A stretch of 64,000 nt of DNA, taken from contig NC_013892.1 of NCBI RefSeq assembly GCF_000027225.1, positions 1,984,001 through 2,048,000 of the forward strand, given 5' to 3'. The translations under genes were made by a program, and so were the position numbers. The notes below the pieces were generated by a model. The model did no database searches, was not told the DNA's origin, and saw only the letters and a program-made list of their open reading frames with translations. The number at the start of each line of letters is the position of its first letter. Positions within the stretch are counted from its first letter, which is position 1. This DNA comes from Xenorhabdus bovienii SS-2004. Its GTDB lineage: Bacteria; Pseudomonadota; Gammaproteobacteria; Enterobacterales; Enterobacteriaceae. Shown here in pieces: positions 41,625 through 51,063 of the stretch.

Positions 41625-42263
41625 ATGGCTTATACAGATCCCCCTTTACGCACAATCCACTTACACGGCGTCCTTGCTACCAAGTTCGGCGCGACATTTG
41701 ACTATGCCGTCAGAGATGCCCCCCATGCTATCCGGGCTATGAGTAGGCTGGTTGCAGGTTTTGAGGCATTCATGATCCATGCTCACCAGCAGGGTTTTAC
41801 TTTTTCGGTCATTGTGGGTGGCAGAAGTTACCACAAAGGCGAACTGGACATGACCAAGGGTAATGGTGATATCCATATACTGCCTGTCATCACCGGCAGC
41901 AAACGCGGTGGATTGTTTCAAACGATTTTAGGGGTAGCGCTGATTGCGGTTGCATGGTGGAATCCATTGGGCTGGGCTGCCTCGACCGCATTGTTTGTCG
42001 GGGCGTCAGGGGCATCAATGGCAATGGGCGGCGTTTCTCAAATGCTGGCACCTCAGCCGCCGAGGCTGGGGATGCGGGAATCCCCCGACAATAAACCCAG
42101 TTATGCTTTCGGTGGTGCCGTCAATACCATCGCACAAGGGAACCCTGTGCCTCTTCTGTATGGTTCGCGCGAGATAGGCGGGGCGATTATCTCAGCGGGT
42201 GTTTACACCGAAGACCAGTATCAGACTGAGCAAATAGAAAACCAACGCAAACACAGCCGCTAA
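41625..42263 (+). CDS. Tail assembly protein I
   Basis: 212 residues. TIHLHGVLATKFGATFDYAV, the central hydrophobic segment TILGVALIAVAWWNPLGWAA and AQGNPVPLLYGSREIGGAII match lambda gpI. The C-terminus after GVYTEDQ is somewhat long but the stop falls 14 bases before the IS edge, so the gene is complete. Confidence 0.9.
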   Translation: MAYTDPPLRTIHLHGVLATKFGATFDYAVRDAPHAIRAMSRLVAGFEAFMIHAHQQGFTFSVIVGGRSYHKGELDMTKGNGDIHILPVITGSKRGGLFQTILGVALIAVAWWNPLGWAASTALFVGASGASMAMGGVSQMLAPQPPRLGMRESPDNKPSYAFGGAVNTIAQGNPVPLLYGSREIGGAIISAGVYTEDQYQTEQIENQRKHSR

Positions 42264-42339
42264 ATGCGGTTAATGAGATGGTCCCCACCACCCTGTGAGC
42301 GGTATGCTGGCAGGGTGTTTCTTTCAGGAGAAGACCATC

Positions 42340-43344
42340 ATGCAAAACGTTACGCTTATTGGTATTGATCTCGGCAAACATTCTTTCCACGTTCACTGTC
42401 AGGACAAATCAGGAAAGGCCCTGCTGCGTAAAAAATTTACCCGCGCCAGACTGATGGAGTTTTTAGCGGGATCGCCATCAGCGACTGTTGTAATGGAAGC
42501 CTGCGCCGGTGCTCACTTTATGGCTCGCCGGATCGCTGCTTTTGGTCACGAAGCGAAGCTGATTTCTCCACAATTTGTTCGTCCTTTTGTAAAGAGCAAC
42601 AAGAACGATTTTGTGGATGCTGAAGCCATATGCGAAGCTGCATCTCGTCCCTCCATGCGATTTGTGCAACCACGAACAGAGGCGCAACAAGCTATGCGCG
42701 CCCTGCATCGGGTCAGAGAATCACTGGTCAGAGACAGGGTTAAAACCACTAATCAGATGCACGCTTTTTTACTGGAATTTGGCATCAGTATGCCGATCGG
42801 AACCGCCGTGATAAAAAGACTTTCAACCGTCTTGGCAGAGAACGAACTTCCTCCCTATCTGGCACAGTTGCTGATGCGCTTACATGCCCATTATCTTTAT
42901 CTTGTCGAACAGCTCACCGAGCTTGAGACGGCACTGGAGCAGGAGCTGAGACGTGATGAAACAGGACAGCGTCTTCAGACAATACCGGGCGTGGGTCCGA
43001 TAACTGCCAGCGTCTTATCATCGCAGCTGGGCGATGGTAAGCAGTATGGCTGTAGCCGGGATTTTGCTGCTTCAACCGGTCTGGTACCACGCCAGTACAG
43101 CACGGGTGGCAAAAATACGCTTTTAGGGATAAGTAAACGCGGAGACAAAAATCTGCGACGGTTACTTGTCCAGTGCGCCAGAGTCTTTATCCAGAGAATC
43201 GATTATCAGTCAGGAAGGCTGGCTGAATGGGTAAAGGCTCAGCTTGAGCGAAAACACTCAAATGTTGTGGCCTGTGCGCTGGCCAACAAATTAGCCCGGA
43301 TAGCCTGGGCAATCACAACACGGCAAACTGTGTTCGAAAGGTAA
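42340..43344 (+). CDS. IS110/IS1111-type DEDD transposase
   Basis: 334 residues. N-terminal RuvC-like DEDD domain (GIDLGKHSFHVHCQDKSG; VVMEACAGAHFMARRI; KNDFVDAEAICEA), C-terminal transposase_20 domain (LQTIPGVGPITASVLSSQLG; FAASTGLVPRQYSTGGKNTL; KRGDKNLRRLLVQCAR) with the conserved Ser. GGAGAAGACC precedes the start. Looks intact. Confidence 0.93.
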   Translation: MQNVTLIGIDLGKHSFHVHCQDKSGKALLRKKFTRARLMEFLAGSPSATVVMEACAGAHFMARRIAAFGHEAKLISPQFVRPFVKSNKNDFVDAEAICEAASRPSMRFVQPRTEAQQAMRALHRVRESLVRDRVKTTNQMHAFLLEFGISMPIGTAVIKRLSTVLAENELPPYLAQLLMRLHAHYLYLVEQLTELETALEQELRRDETGQRLQTIPGVGPITASVLSSQLGDGKQYGCSRDFAASTGLVPRQYSTGGKNTLLGISKRGDKNLRRLLVQCARVFIQRIDYQSGRLAEWVKAQLERKHSNVVACALANKLARIAWAITTRQTVFER

Positions 43345-43602
43345 CGACGACGCCAGTCTGACTGGCAGGTTAATCGTTAATTAAAGCAGTTCCCAATCTG
43401 GTTTTGCGAAGACTGATTATTGATGACATGAACGGCTTATCGACCTGATGGAATCCTGACATAAAAAATGGCTCTCTGAAGCCGTGCGGTTTTTTAGGCT
43501 TATCAGGTGCGGAACTCATCGAGGCGCGGGCATCCCTGCCCATAGTGACGCCGGATAGATTTAAGCAAGCCAACATCAATCAAAAATCAGTGTTGCAAAA
43601 AA
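43345..43602 (+). ncRNA. Probable seekRNA/bridge RNA region of the IS1111-type element
   Basis: 258 bases between the transposase stop and the right inverted repeat, without a coding frame of its own. In IS1111-type elements this side encodes the guide RNA that pairs with donor and target DNA (established for the family). It holds several short inverted repeats (for example GAAGCCGTGCGG region 43475-43495). Exact RNA ends and loops cannot be read by eye. Confidence 0.55.
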
Positions 43603-43639
43603 GGTGGGGACCATAGATTTTTTATTTCAGAGGCGAACA

Positions 43640-46600
43640 ATGACATTGCATATTATCGAGGGCGCCAAAGGCGGCGGGGGCGGCGGACATACACCTTATG
43701 AAATGCCCGATAACATTCAATCGACGGCCACGGCTAAAATTCTGGTGGCCTTGGGTGAGGGTGAGTTCGTCAATGATCTGACGGCAAAAGATATCTATCT
43801 GGACGGCACACCCTTGCAGAACGACAACGGAACCATGAATTTTGCAGGCGTGAAATGGGAATTTCGCCCCGGTACCCAGCATCAGAACTATATCAAAGGC
43901 ATGAGCGCGGCTGAAAATGAAATCCGTCTGGGTACAGAAATAAAAACCGCTGTGCCCTGGACAAAATACATTTCCAACACCAAGTTATCGGCCGTCCGTG
44001 TCCGTCTCGGCTGGCCTACGTTGAGAATGCAAAAAGAAAATGGTGACACGGTGGGCTTTCGCGTTGATTATGCCATTGAATTATCCACCGATGGCGGCAG
44101 CTATCAGGCTGTGTTTGATACCCATATTGACGCCAAAACAACCACCCTGTATGAACGCTCATACCGCATTAATCTGCCTGATACCAAAACGGGCTGGACG
44201 GTTCGTGTTGTCAGAAAAACACCAGACAGCACCAGCGAGCGGATCAACGATAAAATGAATATCATGGCGTTTACCGAAATTATCGACGCCAAATTACGCT
44301 ACCCGAATACCGCGCTGCTGTACGTTGAATTTGACGCCCGGTTATTCAATGGCAATACCCCGCTGATTTCCTGTAAGCCCAAGGGGCGCATTATTCGCGT
44401 ACCCGCCAATTACGACCCGGTTAACCGCACGTACAGTGGCATCTGGAACTTAACCTTCAAATGGGCGCACAGTAATAACCCGGCGTGGGTACTGTACGAT
44501 ATACTGCTAAACGATTTATGCGGCCTTGGCGACAAAATCGACCGCACGCAAATTGATGAAATCGAACTGTATCGCGTGGCGCAGTATTGCGATCAACTGG
44601 TCCCTGATGGCAAAGGCGGTGGTGGCATGGAACCGCGCTTTACCTGCGATGTTTACATACAATCACGCGAAGAGGCACATAAAGTGCTGACCGATATTGG
44701 CGCCATATTCCGGGGTTCAGTTCACTGGGGGGCTAATCAGTTCGTGGCAGCGGCGGATATGCCGGATGACATTAAATATATCTTCACTCAGGCCAGCGTT
44801 ATCAATGGCGACTTTGTTTACAGCGGCGGCGGCGAACGTAACCGTAGCACGGTTGCCATGGTGAGCTGGTCAAATCCAAACAATCATTACAATGATGAAG
44901 TTGAAGTTGTTTCAGACGATAATTTAATCCGACGTTATGGTATCAACCAGATTGATATTTCCGCTATCGGCTGCACCCGTCAGAGTGAGGCGCAACGCCG
45001 GGGAAAATGGGCAATCCTGACCAACTCACGCGATGGCATGATTTCATTTCGTGTAGGGCTGGATGGTCAAATCCCGATGCCCGGTCATATTATTGGCGTG
45101 GCACATAAAAACCGAGCCGGGCGCACTATCGGTGGTCGCATTCAGTCGGTGAACGATCGCAATATCACACTGGACAGAAAACCTGATGTGAAGGCGGGTG
45201 ATCGTCTATTGGTTAATTTACCGACAGGAAAATCAGAAGGCCGGACGGTTCAGGCCGTCAATGGTCACATTGTTACCGTGACGACGACTTATAGTGAATC
45301 ACCTGTATCCGGTGCTGGCTGGGCGGTGGATGCCCATGATTTATTTATTCAGCAATATCGCGTTGTCGGCATCAAAGATAACAATGATGGTACATTCGAA
45401 ATCAACGGCCTGTATCACGATCCCGATAAATACGACCGTATCGACACGGGCGCCAGAATCGACGAACGGCCTATTTCCATTATTCCGGCAAGCGTCCAGC
45501 AGCCGCCGAATTCAATCAGGATTGAGAGTTTTTCGTTTGTTCAGCAAGGCATTTCCACCACTACCGTGCGGATTGCATGGGAGAAAGCGGAAGGGGCGGC
45601 GGCCTATGTGGGAGAGTGGCGCCGGGATAGCGGGAACTGGATTTCTATTCCCCGTACCGCGTCATTGGGTTTTGAAATACCTAATGCGTACTCCGGCAGA
45701 TATCAGGCCCGTATCAAAGCCATCAACTCCTTTGATATTCCCAGCTTATTTATCTCCTCTGAAGAGGTCAATATCGTTGGAAAACAAGGCAACCCTCCGG
45801 CACCGCTGGGATTCAGAACAACCCCAATTATCTTCGGTATCCAGATTGACTGGGGTTTTGCGCCCCAGACCGACGACACACTGAAAACTGAAATCCAGTA
45901 CAGCAGGACGAATGACGGTGAGGGTTTACTGTTGCTGGCCGATATTCCCTATCCCCAGCGAATGCACACGATGCAGGGGCTGGCGGCAGGCGTTGCATTT
46001 TATTTCCGTGCGCGTCTGGTGGATAAATCCGGCAATCAATCCCCGTGGACGGCGTTCATTCGTGGGGAGTCGTCTTCGGATACGAACTGGATCATTGATG
46101 CAGCCGGTAAGGAATTTCTTTCCAACAAAGCAGGACAACGGTTGCAGTCTCAAATGGACTTTAACTCCGAAGCCATCATGGAGAACGCCGCATTGACAGG
46201 GGCAGTTGTTCAGCGACAGTTGCAAGTAAACGGCAATATGCGAGCCGAAATACTGGAAGTCAAAACCACGCAGGTGACCGACCGGGAAGCCTTTGCGGAG
46301 AAGATGGAAAAGGTGCAGGCCGATGTCGGGGAGAATGCGGCGGCTGTAAAGACAAAGGCGACAGTGGTCTTTGATATTGACGGTAACGGCTATGCCCTCA
46401 AAGAGATTGAAGCCGGGGTGAAGTACAAAGGCCAGCTCTATAAAGCCGGGATGGTGATAGGGGCTGAGGTGAAGAATGGCGAAGTGCATACCAATATCGG
46501 CTTTAACGCTAACAACTTCGTCTGGTTCAATCCGGCCAGCGGCAAGATGGAACCCTTTATGGCGGCTAAGAACGGGCAGCTTTTTATTCGGCAGGCGTTT

Positions 46601-46828
46601 ATTGATCAGGCCTTAATGCGGGAGGCTATCCTGTCTGATGCCATCAGATCTAAAAATTACGTGCAGTATCAGGCGGGCTTTTTGATTAATGCGGCGACCG
46701 GCGCTTTTGAATTTAACGACATGCGGGTTCGGGCGGGATTGCGTTGGGCAAACGGGGCGATAGCCTGCTATGACCCCAGCGGACGGGTTCGGGCGGCCAT
46801 GGGCTATATAGGACAATTTCGACGATGA
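43640..46828 (+). CDS. J: Tail tip protein J (host specificity)
   Basis: 1062 residues from ATG 43640. Lambda gpJ family: Gly-rich start EGAKGGGGGGHTPYEMPDNI, conserved QSTATAKILVALGEGEF, GTPL, RFTCDVYIQSREEAHKVL, then fibronectin-III-like domains (about 620-810) and a C-terminal receptor-binding part with coiled coil (EKMEKVQADVGENAAAVKTK). Binds the outer-membrane receptor. The start is 26 bases after the IS edge, with GAGGCGAACA as ribosome site. Confidence 0.94.
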   Translation: MTLHIIEGAKGGGGGGHTPYEMPDNIQSTATAKILVALGEGEFVNDLTAKDIYLDGTPLQNDNGTMNFAGVKWEFRPGTQHQNYIKGMSAAENEIRLGTEIKTAVPWTKYISNTKLSAVRVRLGWPTLRMQKENGDTVGFRVDYAIELSTDGGSYQAVFDTHIDAKTTTLYERSYRINLPDTKTGWTVRVVRKTPDSTSERINDKMNIMAFTEIIDAKLRYPNTALLYVEFDARLFNGNTPLISCKPKGRIIRVPANYDPVNRTYSGIWNLTFKWAHSNNPAWVLYDILLNDLCGLGDKIDRTQIDEIELYRVAQYCDQLVPDGKGGGGMEPRFTCDVYIQSREEAHKVLTDIGAIFRGSVHWGANQFVAAADMPDDIKYIFTQASVINGDFVYSGGGERNRSTVAMVSWSNPNNHYNDEVEVVSDDNLIRRYGINQIDISAIGCTRQSEAQRRGKWAILTNSRDGMISFRVGLDGQIPMPGHIIGVAHKNRAGRTIGGRIQSVNDRNITLDRKPDVKAGDRLLVNLPTGKSEGRTVQAVNGHIVTVTTTYSESPVSGAGWAVDAHDLFIQQYRVVGIKDNNDGTFEINGLYHDPDKYDRIDTGARIDERPISIIPASVQQPPNSIRIESFSFVQQGISTTTVRIAWEKAEGAAAYVGEWRRDSGNWISIPRTASLGFEIPNAYSGRYQARIKAINSFDIPSLFISSEEVNIVGKQGNPPAPLGFRTTPIIFGIQIDWGFAPQTDDTLKTEIQYSRTNDGEGLLLLADIPYPQRMHTMQGLAAGVAFYFRARLVDKSGNQSPWTAFIRGESSSDTNWIIDAAGKEFLSNKAGQRLQSQMDFNSEAIMENAALTGAVVQRQLQVNGNMRAEILEVKTTQVTDREAFAEKMEKVQADVGENAAAVKTKATVVFDIDGNGYALKEIEAGVKYKGQLYKAGMVIGAEVKNGEVHTNIGFNANNFVWFNPASGKMEPFMAAKNGQLFIRQAFIDQALMREAILSDAIRSKNYVQYQAGFLINAATGAFEFNDMRVRAGLRWANGAIACYDPSGRVRAAMGYIGQFRR

Positions 46829-47124
46829 GTGATTACGGGTTTGGGGTCTGGGATGAACAGGGGCGGCAGCGTAATACCGGCATTCGCCCCTTTCTTTATG
46901 CTGGCTTTATGAAGCTGGAGAGCGGGCAGACGACAGGTGCGCTCACTGTCCCCCGGGAGCCGATGAATGAAGGATTGCGGCTTTCTTATGTCTTTCTTTG
47001 TACTGACCGGGGATACCAGGTAGATAAAAAACGTCAATTTTTGGTAAAGGATAATCAAATCATCATTTCGGATGGCAACGACGACGCCGTTGAGGGATGG
47101 CTGATTGCTTACTACACTGCGTGA
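46825..47124 (+). CDS. Small tail-tip-associated protein, unknown
   Basis: 99 residues. DYGFGVWDEQGRQRNTGIRP resembles WGIAVWDEAGKCVITSDTRP in the next gene product, so the two share a beta-rich domain and are probably paralogous. Overlaps J by 4 bases (ATGA). Confidence 0.7.
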   Translation: MSDYGFGVWDEQGRQRNTGIRPFLYAGFMKLESGQTTGALTVPREPMNEGLRLSYVFLCTDRGYQVDKKRQFLVKDNQIIISDGNDDAVEGWLIAYYTA

Positions 47125-47132
47125 GGTGATAT

Positions 47133-47795
47133 ATGGATTGGGGTGCATTTTTAACAACGGGTAACGGTGTTCCGTGGTGGACACCCAAAACGACCCCCCT
47201 TTCTTTTGTGAGAAAAGAATCGGTCTGGACTGACAGATACGTGAAGCGGATAGAAACGGGTATCAGCACGAAACAACCCTGCATGGCGTTTATGTGTGCT
47301 CACACCAGCAATGTCTGGTATGCACCTTATGGGGTCATGTTCGGGGGCGGTTCGGAATGGGGTATTGAGATAACCCGGGGCGAGAGTGGCACTGAGACTT
47401 CGATCTTGTGTGAGATTTATCTGTTCACTCTGGTTTATCCCCAGCCTGTCCCGGATTGGGGAATTGCTGTCTGGGACGAAGCAGGAAAATGTGTCATTAC
47501 CAGCGATACAAGGCCTTTGAGTATCGAAGGGGAACTCAGTTCCCACAGCAGCAAAGAAACTGTGGTGCAAGGGAAAAAAGGCATATTAATGCAGAAAACG
47601 GGTTGGATACTGTCCAAATATGATACGCCCGATGATACACGAACCCGGGATAACGAAACTTCATTTTCCACTGCGTTTGATGGACACAATACCCGGCTAA
47701 TGGCGCGCGTGGCAGACGGTGAGACGAACTGGATTATCAGTGAACGAACATGGAACCTGACCAGCCCTTATATTGATTGCACGCTCTACGATTAA
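47133..47795 (+). CDS. Tail protein, DUF6453-like
   Basis: 220 residues. Two parts: an N-terminal beta-rich domain (WGAFLTTGNGVPWWTPKTTP) and a C-terminal domain starting VPDWGIAVWDEAGKCVITSD, related to the previous protein. Family and function not certain; position between J and the fibre suggests a tip or fibre-attachment role. Confidence 0.7.
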   Translation: MDWGAFLTTGNGVPWWTPKTTPLSFVRKESVWTDRYVKRIETGISTKQPCMAFMCAHTSNVWYAPYGVMFGGGSEWGIEITRGESGTETSILCEIYLFTLVYPQPVPDWGIAVWDEAGKCVITSDTRPLSIEGELSSHSSKETVVQGKKGILMQKTGWILSKYDTPDDTRTRDNETSFSTAFDGHNTRLMARVADGETNWIISERTWNLTSPYIDCTLYD

Positions 47796-47845
47796 CCGAA
47801 CCGCGTAACTGCGTTTTTTTTGCATCCTATTTTCAGGAAATTATT

Positions 47846-49345
47846 ATGATCTACTCAGACGGCACAACAAATATCGTGTCAGGCTCGGCTATTGTCCGGG
47901 GAACGGGCACCCAATGGAAATCCAATATTAACGGCATTGCCGCAGGCCAGATTATCTCCATTCAATCCGGTAATACGGTGATTCAGAATGTCATCCGGTC
48001 GGTGAATTCAGACACGGAACTGGTGCTGGCCTTTGCACCCTCGGTCAACCTTGATAATGCAAACTATGTTATCTCAACCACCGTTCCCGATACGGTTTCC
48101 GATGGTGTCCGGCATATATGCGCCATTAACGCCTATATCATCTTGTTCCTGCAAAACATGGACCGGTGGATGAGTGAAAGCGGCAAGGTCGAAGTGGAGA
48201 TGCCGAACGGGCAGAAAGTCACGCTGGACTCCATCCGGGCATTGCAGACGGCGGTGGAAGGGAAACTGGTTAAGGAGCAGAACGGGGCAGATATTCCGAA
48301 TAAGCCGGAGTTTGTGAAAAACCTGGGTTTAGCGGGAACGTTGAAAGTGGGGGATTTCGGTGTGGGCGCAACGCCATCAACAGCGAAGACCTTTACGGAT
48401 GCAAATACGTTGGCTGAGGCTGGCTGGTATGCAGGAGGGGGCAGTAGTGCAAAAAACTTCTGGAACGAATACGCCCCCATTATGGCCATGACTCGTGGTG
48501 GCGGTATGGATAACACAGGAATGATCGCACAAATTCAGGTGGATGATACAGGGTTGGCTAGTCGTTATCGGAGTGGTAATCAGTGGACAAAATGGAAATC
48601 ATATGTTTCCGCAACCAGTGAATATTTATCTGGGTTTAACAAAATCAAAACAATAGGATTTTTTAACAGCAATGCCAATTCATCTGTTTCATGGACAGAT
48701 TCGTATACACAGATAGCAGTATCTTTATTCAGTGATGATGAATTCAATATCATTATTGGTGGCGATTTAGGCTCCGTCCCCCTGTATTATAGGCGAAGAC
48801 GCTATGGCAAATGGGATGATAAAATTGAGTTTATTACGACCAAAAACACGACCTTTGACGGTAGCGGTTATCTCAAGAAAGCCTCCCCCATCATCCAAAT
48901 CTACCCCGATGGCACCTTTACCACTAACGACGAATCCGAAGGGGCGACAGTCACCAGACTCGGCCTCGGTCACTACAAACTATCCGGCATCCTTGGCTAT
49001 AACTCAGACGGTGCATGGGGTGTTCATGGCGGTATCAGCGTTCCCCGTGACGTCAATGGCAATGAGTTAGTGTATGTTGATGATAAAGTGCTGCCGGATG
49101 GGGCTATTGAAATCAAAGTCACACACAGACAGAACGCGCATATGCCTGCCCGATTACAGAACAGGCGCATGAAGTCAGTGGATGAGCCGGCTTATTACAC
49201 GGATGATGAACCCTGTGATTTACCAGCCGGCACCCGATTAGACGTCCGCGTCCAGATGCCGGAGGATTCTATCTGGAACCAGAAACAGGTATTGGCATCT
49301 GATCCTCAGCAGGAGTACGGCGTCACGTCAGCCGTCAATAAATAG
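47846..49345 (+). CDS. Side tail fibre protein
   Basis: 499 residues from ATG 47846. N-terminal attachment domain MIYSDGTTNIVSGSAIVRGT, linker with NGADIPNKPEFVKNLGL, pyocin-knob-like part (NTLAEAGWYAGGGSSAKNFW; ASRYRSGNQWTKWKSYVSAT), then a C-terminal domain ending with LPAGTRLDVRVQMPEDSIWN, typical of enterobacterial phage fibres. Recognises host surface structures. Confidence 0.85.
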   Translation: MIYSDGTTNIVSGSAIVRGTGTQWKSNINGIAAGQIISIQSGNTVIQNVIRSVNSDTELVLAFAPSVNLDNANYVISTTVPDTVSDGVRHICAINAYIILFLQNMDRWMSESGKVEVEMPNGQKVTLDSIRALQTAVEGKLVKEQNGADIPNKPEFVKNLGLAGTLKVGDFGVGATPSTAKTFTDANTLAEAGWYAGGGSSAKNFWNEYAPIMAMTRGGGMDNTGMIAQIQVDDTGLASRYRSGNQWTKWKSYVSATSEYLSGFNKIKTIGFFNSNANSSVSWTDSYTQIAVSLFSDDEFNIIIGGDLGSVPLYYRRRRYGKWDDKIEFITTKNTTFDGSGYLKKASPIIQIYPDGTFTTNDESEGATVTRLGLGHYKLSGILGYNSDGAWGVHGGISVPRDVNGNELVYVDDKVLPDGAIEIKVTHRQNAHMPARLQNRRMKSVDEPAYYTDDEPCDLPAGTRLDVRVQMPEDSIWNQKQVLASDPQQEYGVTSAVNK

Positions 49346-49455
49346 CCAATAGGGGAGATTAGCGGGTAGTTGGGTGGATTGGGGAAATTGTGGGCGGTAA
49401 ACTGGTGGGTGGGCTTGGTGTGGGATTTGAGATGAAAAGCCGAAGCATGGCAATA

Positions 49456-49477
49456 AACCCGCAGGAAGGTGCGGGTT
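49456..49477 (-). terminator. Terminator after the leftward tail fibre gene
   Basis: AACCCGCA / TGCGGGTT stem with 6-base loop and TTTATT on the minus strand, 25 bases beyond the stop at 49502. It lies in the short interval between the two convergent fibre genes. Confidence 0.7.
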
Positions 49478-49501
49478 GGTATGAGTTGTATATGCATCGC
49501 C

Positions 49502-50359
49502 TTAAGCGGCTCTTACTATGTATAAAAATGCGATATAGCGAGGGTGTGTTTCAGTTCCACCAGTGCTGCTGGTCGTGCCGTTATAATACAGAAATGTGTT
49601 ATTGTCATTATCCGTTCTACCTGAACCTAGGGAATTGTTATACCCATCAGGTTGCCACTCCCAGTTTGTAGCACCATCAATAGAGCCACTGTTCTCGCTA
49701 TAATATCGGTCACGATAATCATGTGTGTGTGATTGGATTTGGCTGGGCTTTGCGGATAACACATTAATAGTTGGATCAATTCCACGTCCTGCATCTGCAC
49801 CGCGAATAAACTCAGATCTTAAATCAGGTAATTTTCCAGATGGATAAGCAATAGCAAGTTTTGGATATCTTACTTTATCAAATGAATCACCGTTGCATAT
49901 CAACCAGCCTTCAGGTGGGCTCTCTGTTGGCCAAGGAACGGGGACGCCAACAGGTAAAGCCAATCCTTCCATCCTTGGCTCTAATCCGAGGTTTTTAACA
50001 AATTCTTCCTTATTAGGAATATCGGCTCCGTTCTGGTCTTTTGCTAAGCGAGTATTGGCATTATCATTTGCGTTATCAGCGCTCTCGTTTGCACTCTTGG
50101 TATTCTGATTGGCTGTATTGGCGAGGTCATATGCCGTTTTTACTGCTTTAGAGGTTGCGACGGTTAACTCACTATCGCTATTGACTTCATTATTTAAAGT
50201 GACAAATCCCGGTTCTGCCTGAGTTGCATAAGGATGGTTACGGCTTGTGGCGTGTGCTGCAATGGCTTCTTTGATTGAATCTTTGACATATTCCGGTGTT
50301 GTAACAATAACGAGATTGCTATCTTCTGAGACAGGCACATCAGGCTTTTTATCTTGCAT
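49502..50359 (-). CDS. Second tail fibre protein with collar domain (leftward)
   Basis: 285 residues. N-terminal part with ATSRNHPYATQAEPGFVTLN and TVATSKAVKTAYDLANTANQ, phage tail fibre repeat motifs; linker with NGADIPNKEEFVKNLGL as in the first fibre; then a tail collar domain (PVGVPVPWPTESPPEGWLIC; SEFIRGADAGRG) and a His-rich tip (SHTHDYRDRYY; ETHPRYIAFLYIV). Opposite orientation to all other late genes, so it must have its own promoter. No tail-fibre chaperone gene and no invertase are visible. Confidence 0.85.
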   Translation of the reverse strand: MQDKKPDVPVSEDSNLVIVTTPEYVKDSIKEAIAAHATSRNHPYATQAEPGFVTLNNEVNSDSELTVATSKAVKTAYDLANTANQNTKSANESADNANDNANTRLAKDQNGADIPNKEEFVKNLGLEPRMEGLALPVGVPVPWPTESPPEGWLICNGDSFDKVRYPKLAIAYPSGKLPDLRSEFIRGADAGRGIDPTINVLSAKPSQIQSHTHDYRDRYYSENSGSIDGATNWEWQPDGYNNSLGSGRTDNDNNTFLYYNGTTSSTGGTETHPRYIAFLYIVRAA

Positions 50360-50791
50360 AATTTATTCCCTCATTTAATCAACAATAACATTGCTAAAAA
50401 ACATGAAGGCGGGTTACTTCTCCGCCGGTGAACATCAATAAAAAGGTTCATCAATACTGGAGAGAACTTCTGATTAGGATGGCATGGAATGGTTGGTGGG
50501 ACATTAACAAAATCTATTTGCCTATGGCTGACTGATAAGACTATGAGTTTAAAGGGGACAATCCTCCCCTTTAATTTAACCTCTTGATTTAATTAAATTC
50601 CCGCCCCATGCCGGAAATAAGCAAAATCAACAAGTTATCTAAAGGTGGGAATTTCTCACCTTTTAATTCAATCCTTCCGTTTCAAATGGAATGCCTACTT
50701 TGGTTTTATACTCACGGGTGAGGGTATTGGGATTTCCTCAATACCTTTTGTTTGTGCAGATACCCCGTATGTCAAAGGGCAGATTTCTGCC
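50360..50791. other. Non-coding interval with a series of hairpins
   Basis: No protein gene supported. Perfect or near-perfect hairpins at 50408-50426, 50551-50572 (AAAGGGG/CCCCTTT), 50641-50663 (AAAGGTG/CACCTTT), 50723-50745 (GGTATTG/CAATACC) and 50776-50793 (AGGGCAGA/TCTGCCCT). Two are followed by TTTAATT or TTTTAATT and could be terminators; the loops of several contain GGGATTTC or GGAATTTC. The interval must also contain the leftward promoter of the fibre gene. Confidence 0.5.
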
Positions 50792-50893
50792 CTATAGAGA
50801 CAGTAGCTTCCCTTCCCACCTCTCCACAATCTCCGGCTTTTCTTTCAGGTAGTCGTAGCGATCATAATGTTTGGTTGAGACGCCGGGCTTTTT
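50792..50893 (-). pseudogene. 3' remnant of another tyrosine integrase gene
   Basis: Minus-strand frame of 33 codons ending at 50792: GVSTKHYDRYDYLKEKPEIV followed by ERWEGKLLSL. This is the C-terminal end of a phage integrase with the catalytic Tyr region (KHYDRYDYLKEK pattern), distinct from the prophage's own integrase, whose end reads YDKHTYLNEQREAYERW. A stop lies upstream, so nothing else remains. It lies 170 bases inside attR. Confidence 0.65.
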
Positions 50894-51063
50894 TATCCCT
50901 CATCTCGGAACTGATCCCCCCATTCAGCCAGTGTAAAATCAATTGCTACATGTCATATAGAGTACTTTTTTTTGTTTGTACATACATGTGTGCATTTTAA
51001 TTTAAAAACACTCATTATTTTTCATATTCAATTGTTTTTTAAATAATTATTTATTATTGATTC

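Larger units (their letters stand above)
42278..43614 (+). mobile_element. IS110 superfamily element, IS1111-type
   Basis: About 1.34 kb. Inverted repeats ATGGTCCCCACC (42278-42289) and GGTGGGGACCAT (43603-43614). Short leader, transposase, then a long non-coding right side (258 bases): this layout, with inverted repeats, is that of the IS1111 group. It lies between tail genes I and J without interrupting either, but it separates J from its normal upstream sequence. The exact outer ends may be a few bases beyond the repeats. Confidence 0.85.

Noticed and set aside
47846..50359. Invertible tail-fibre switch
   Set aside because: The fibre genes are convergent and share a motif, but no perfect inverted repeat and no DNA invertase gene are in the window.
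50752..51000. 82-codon plus-strand frame near attR
   Set aside because: No ribosome site, runs through a hairpin and antisense to the integrase remnant; composition does not look coding.
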